From Burkholderiales bacterium (GTDB lineage: Bacteria; Pseudomonadota; Gammaproteobacteria; Burkholderiales; SHXO01), in the NCBI GenBank assembly GCA_026125625.1, contig JAHCKU010000229.1, positions 1 to 5,656 of the forward strand: 5,656 bases of DNA, written 5' to 3'. Shown in pieces: positions 4,757-5,656 of the stretch; within the stretch, counting starts at the first letter, position 1, and each line of letters opens with the position of its first letter. A model generated the notes under the pieces. The model was not told the DNA's origin. It made no database searches and saw nothing but the letters and a program-made list of their open reading frames with translations. Position numbers and translations under genes: made by a program.

Positions 4757-5440
4757 ATGAAACAGGACATCAAGATCGAGGCCTTCCTCGCCAACCTCGC
4801 GTTGTTCAAGGAAGCGGCCGAAGACGAGCTCGAGCGTATCGCGCAGGGCACGCGCGTGGTCCACGCGCTGCGCGGTGAAACCCTGTTCCACAAGGGCGAC
4901 CAGCCGGAGGGCTTTCATCTGGTGGTGTACGGACAGGTGAAGCTCGCCTTCACCTCCCCGCAGGGCGCGGAGAAGGTGGTCGAGCTGATCGGGCCGGGGA
5001 TGAGCTTCGGCGAAGCGGTGATGTTCCTCGACAAGCCGCACGTGGTCTACGCGCAGACGCTGACCGATGCCATGCTGCTGCACGTGTCCATGGCCGCCGT
5101 GTTCAGCGAGCTCGAACGTAACCCCGGCTTCGCGCGCAAGATGCTGGGCGGGTTGAGCCGGCGCCTGCACAGCATCATCACCGACGTCGAGGCCTATTGC
5201 ATGCATTCCGGCGCGCAGCGGGTCATCGGCTATCTGCTGCGCGACGCCGAGCAGGCCAAGGACGGGCGGGGCGTCGAAGTGGTCCTGCCCACCGGCAAGG
5301 GCGTGATCGCCTCGCGCCTGAACCTGACCCCGCAGCATTTCTCGCGCATCCTGCACGACCTGTCCGAAGCCGGGCTGGTACGCGTGGACGGCCGCACCAT
5401 CCACATCACCGACATCGAACGCCTGCGCGCGGAGAGCTGA
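4757..5440 (+). CDS. dnr: Crp/Fnr-superfamily regulator, Dnr-like (probable NO-responsive activator)
   Basis: This 227-residue cytoplasmic regulator has a cyclic-nucleotide-binding-type sensor domain (about 10-120), a long dimerisation helix (about 122-148) and a winged helix-turn-helix (about 152-225). It has no N-terminal cysteine cluster; the only cysteine is C148, so it is not an iron-sulfur Fnr. The stretch FGEAVMFLDKP (84-94) and the helix after it resemble Pseudomonas Dnr, which senses NO through heme. The recognition helix starts with LTPQHFSRILH (190-200). S196 and R197 of the usual E-x-x-S-R motif are present, but the glutamate is Q193. An Fnr/Dnr box lies upstream, suggesting autoregulation. 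The ATG at 4757 lacks a clear Shine-Dalgarno sequence; GAGG at 4732-4735 is too far away. Its position beside a putative NO reductase operon supports NO sensing. The signal is inferred, and other Crp/Fnr effectors are possible. Confidence 0.85.
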   Translation: MKQDIKIEAFLANLALFKEAAEDELERIAQGTRVVHALRGETLFHKGDQPEGFHLVVYGQVKLAFTSPQGAEKVVELIGPGMSFGEAVMFLDKPHVVYAQTLTDAMLLHVSMAAVFSELERNPGFARKMLGGLSRRLHSIITDVEAYCMHSGAQRVIGYLLRDAEQAKDGRGVEVVLPTGKGVIASRLNLTPQHFSRILHDLSEAGLVRVDGRTIHITDIERLRAES

Positions 5441-5464
5441 GCAGGCAGCGGCCGCGCCCCTGCT
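5440..5464. terminator. Weak hairpin between convergent genes
   Basis: AGCAGG (5440-5445) pairs with CCTGCT (5459-5464) around a GC-rich loop that holds an internal palindrome (GCGGCCGC). It fills the 23-base gap between two convergent genes, where a two-way terminator is expected. There is no T-run on either strand, so intrinsic termination is doubtful. Confidence 0.3.
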
Positions 5465-5656
5465 TACCCGCCGCCCTTCTCCGCGCGCACTTCGGCCTCG
5501 GCCTGCGCTTCGAGCTGCTTGTAGTCACGCGGCGGCTCGTGCAGCAGCTGCGCCCTGCCCTTCTCCACGCCCTTCACCAGCGCAACGACCGCCTCGTTGT
5601 ACGGCACGGCCATGCCCAGCGCCTTGGCCTCGCGCACGATCGCACCATTGAGCGCA
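5464..5656 (-). CDS. panE: 2-dehydropantoate 2-reductase, C-terminal part (N-terminus beyond window)
   Basis: The frame is open from the window edge to a TAA at 5464-5466, giving 63 residues. The start LNGAIVREAKALGMAVPYNE matches the C-terminal helical domain of ketopantoate reductases (ApbA/PanE), which reduce 2-dehydropantoate to pantoate with NADPH in coenzyme A synthesis. In that family the pattern NGxIVxxxxxxGxxxPxN lies close to the C-terminus. A charged, alanine- and glutamate-rich tail ends in KGGG. It is convergent with the regulator gene and unrelated to the respiratory module. The catalytic and nucleotide-binding parts lie outside the window, so activity cannot be judged, and other members of this reductase family are possible. 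Confidence 0.75.
   Translation of the reverse strand, partial: ALNGAIVREAKALGMAVPYNEAVVALVKGVEKGRAQLLHEPPRDYKQLEAQAEAEVRAEKGGG

Overview
The window is a dense, GC-rich stretch of bacterial chromosome. Gene families and codon bias fit a proteobacterium, probably beta or gamma, with nitrogen-oxide and aerobic respiration; the genus cannot be told from this sequence. It holds five complete genes of recognisable family, one complete small membrane-protein gene, and two genes cut by the window ends.

Left part (1-3553, minus strand): one operon, read right to left. It encodes a 62-residue single-helix membrane protein, a CuA-bearing subunit II (norS-like), a 12-helix-type heme-copper subunit I (norY-like), a SCO1/SenC copper chaperone with a C-terminal membrane anchor, and the start of a small one-helix protein. 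This order matches the norS-norY-senC-orf1 cluster described in some ammonia-oxidising bacteria (the sNOR family). Subunit I keeps all six heme and CuB histidines. At the position of the cross-linked active-site tyrosine of oxygen-reducing oxidases it has glutamine (Q235). I therefore read the operon as a copper-A-containing nitric oxide reductase rather than an ordinary cytochrome c oxidase. Annotation pipelines would probably call it a cytochrome c oxidase.

Middle (3554-3784): a 231-bp divergent intergenic region. It contains an 18-bp hairpin or operator-like inverted repeat and a possible extended -10 element placed so that ctaA would be leaderless. I found no convincing Fnr/Dnr box for the nor operon here.

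Right part (3785-5440, plus strand): a heme A synthase (ctaA/COX15 family), then a Crp/Fnr-superfamily regulator that most resembles the NO-responsive Dnr branch and lacks the Fnr cysteine cluster. Between them a near-perfect Fnr/Dnr box (one mismatch) overlaps the ctaA stop codon. It is centred about 41 bp before the predicted start of the regulator transcript, the class II activator position, so the regulator is probably self-regulated or controlled by a paralogue. At the far right (5464-5656, minus strand) is the C-terminal end of a 2-dehydropantoate 2-reductase, convergent with the regulator and outside the respiratory module.

Taken together: NorS takes electrons from cytochrome c through CuA and passes them to NorY, which would reduce NO to N2O. 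SenC would supply copper for CuA and/or CuB. CtaA could supply heme A to this or another terminal enzyme. The Dnr-like protein would sense NO. The functional reading rests on motif patterns and recalled gene order, not on database searches.
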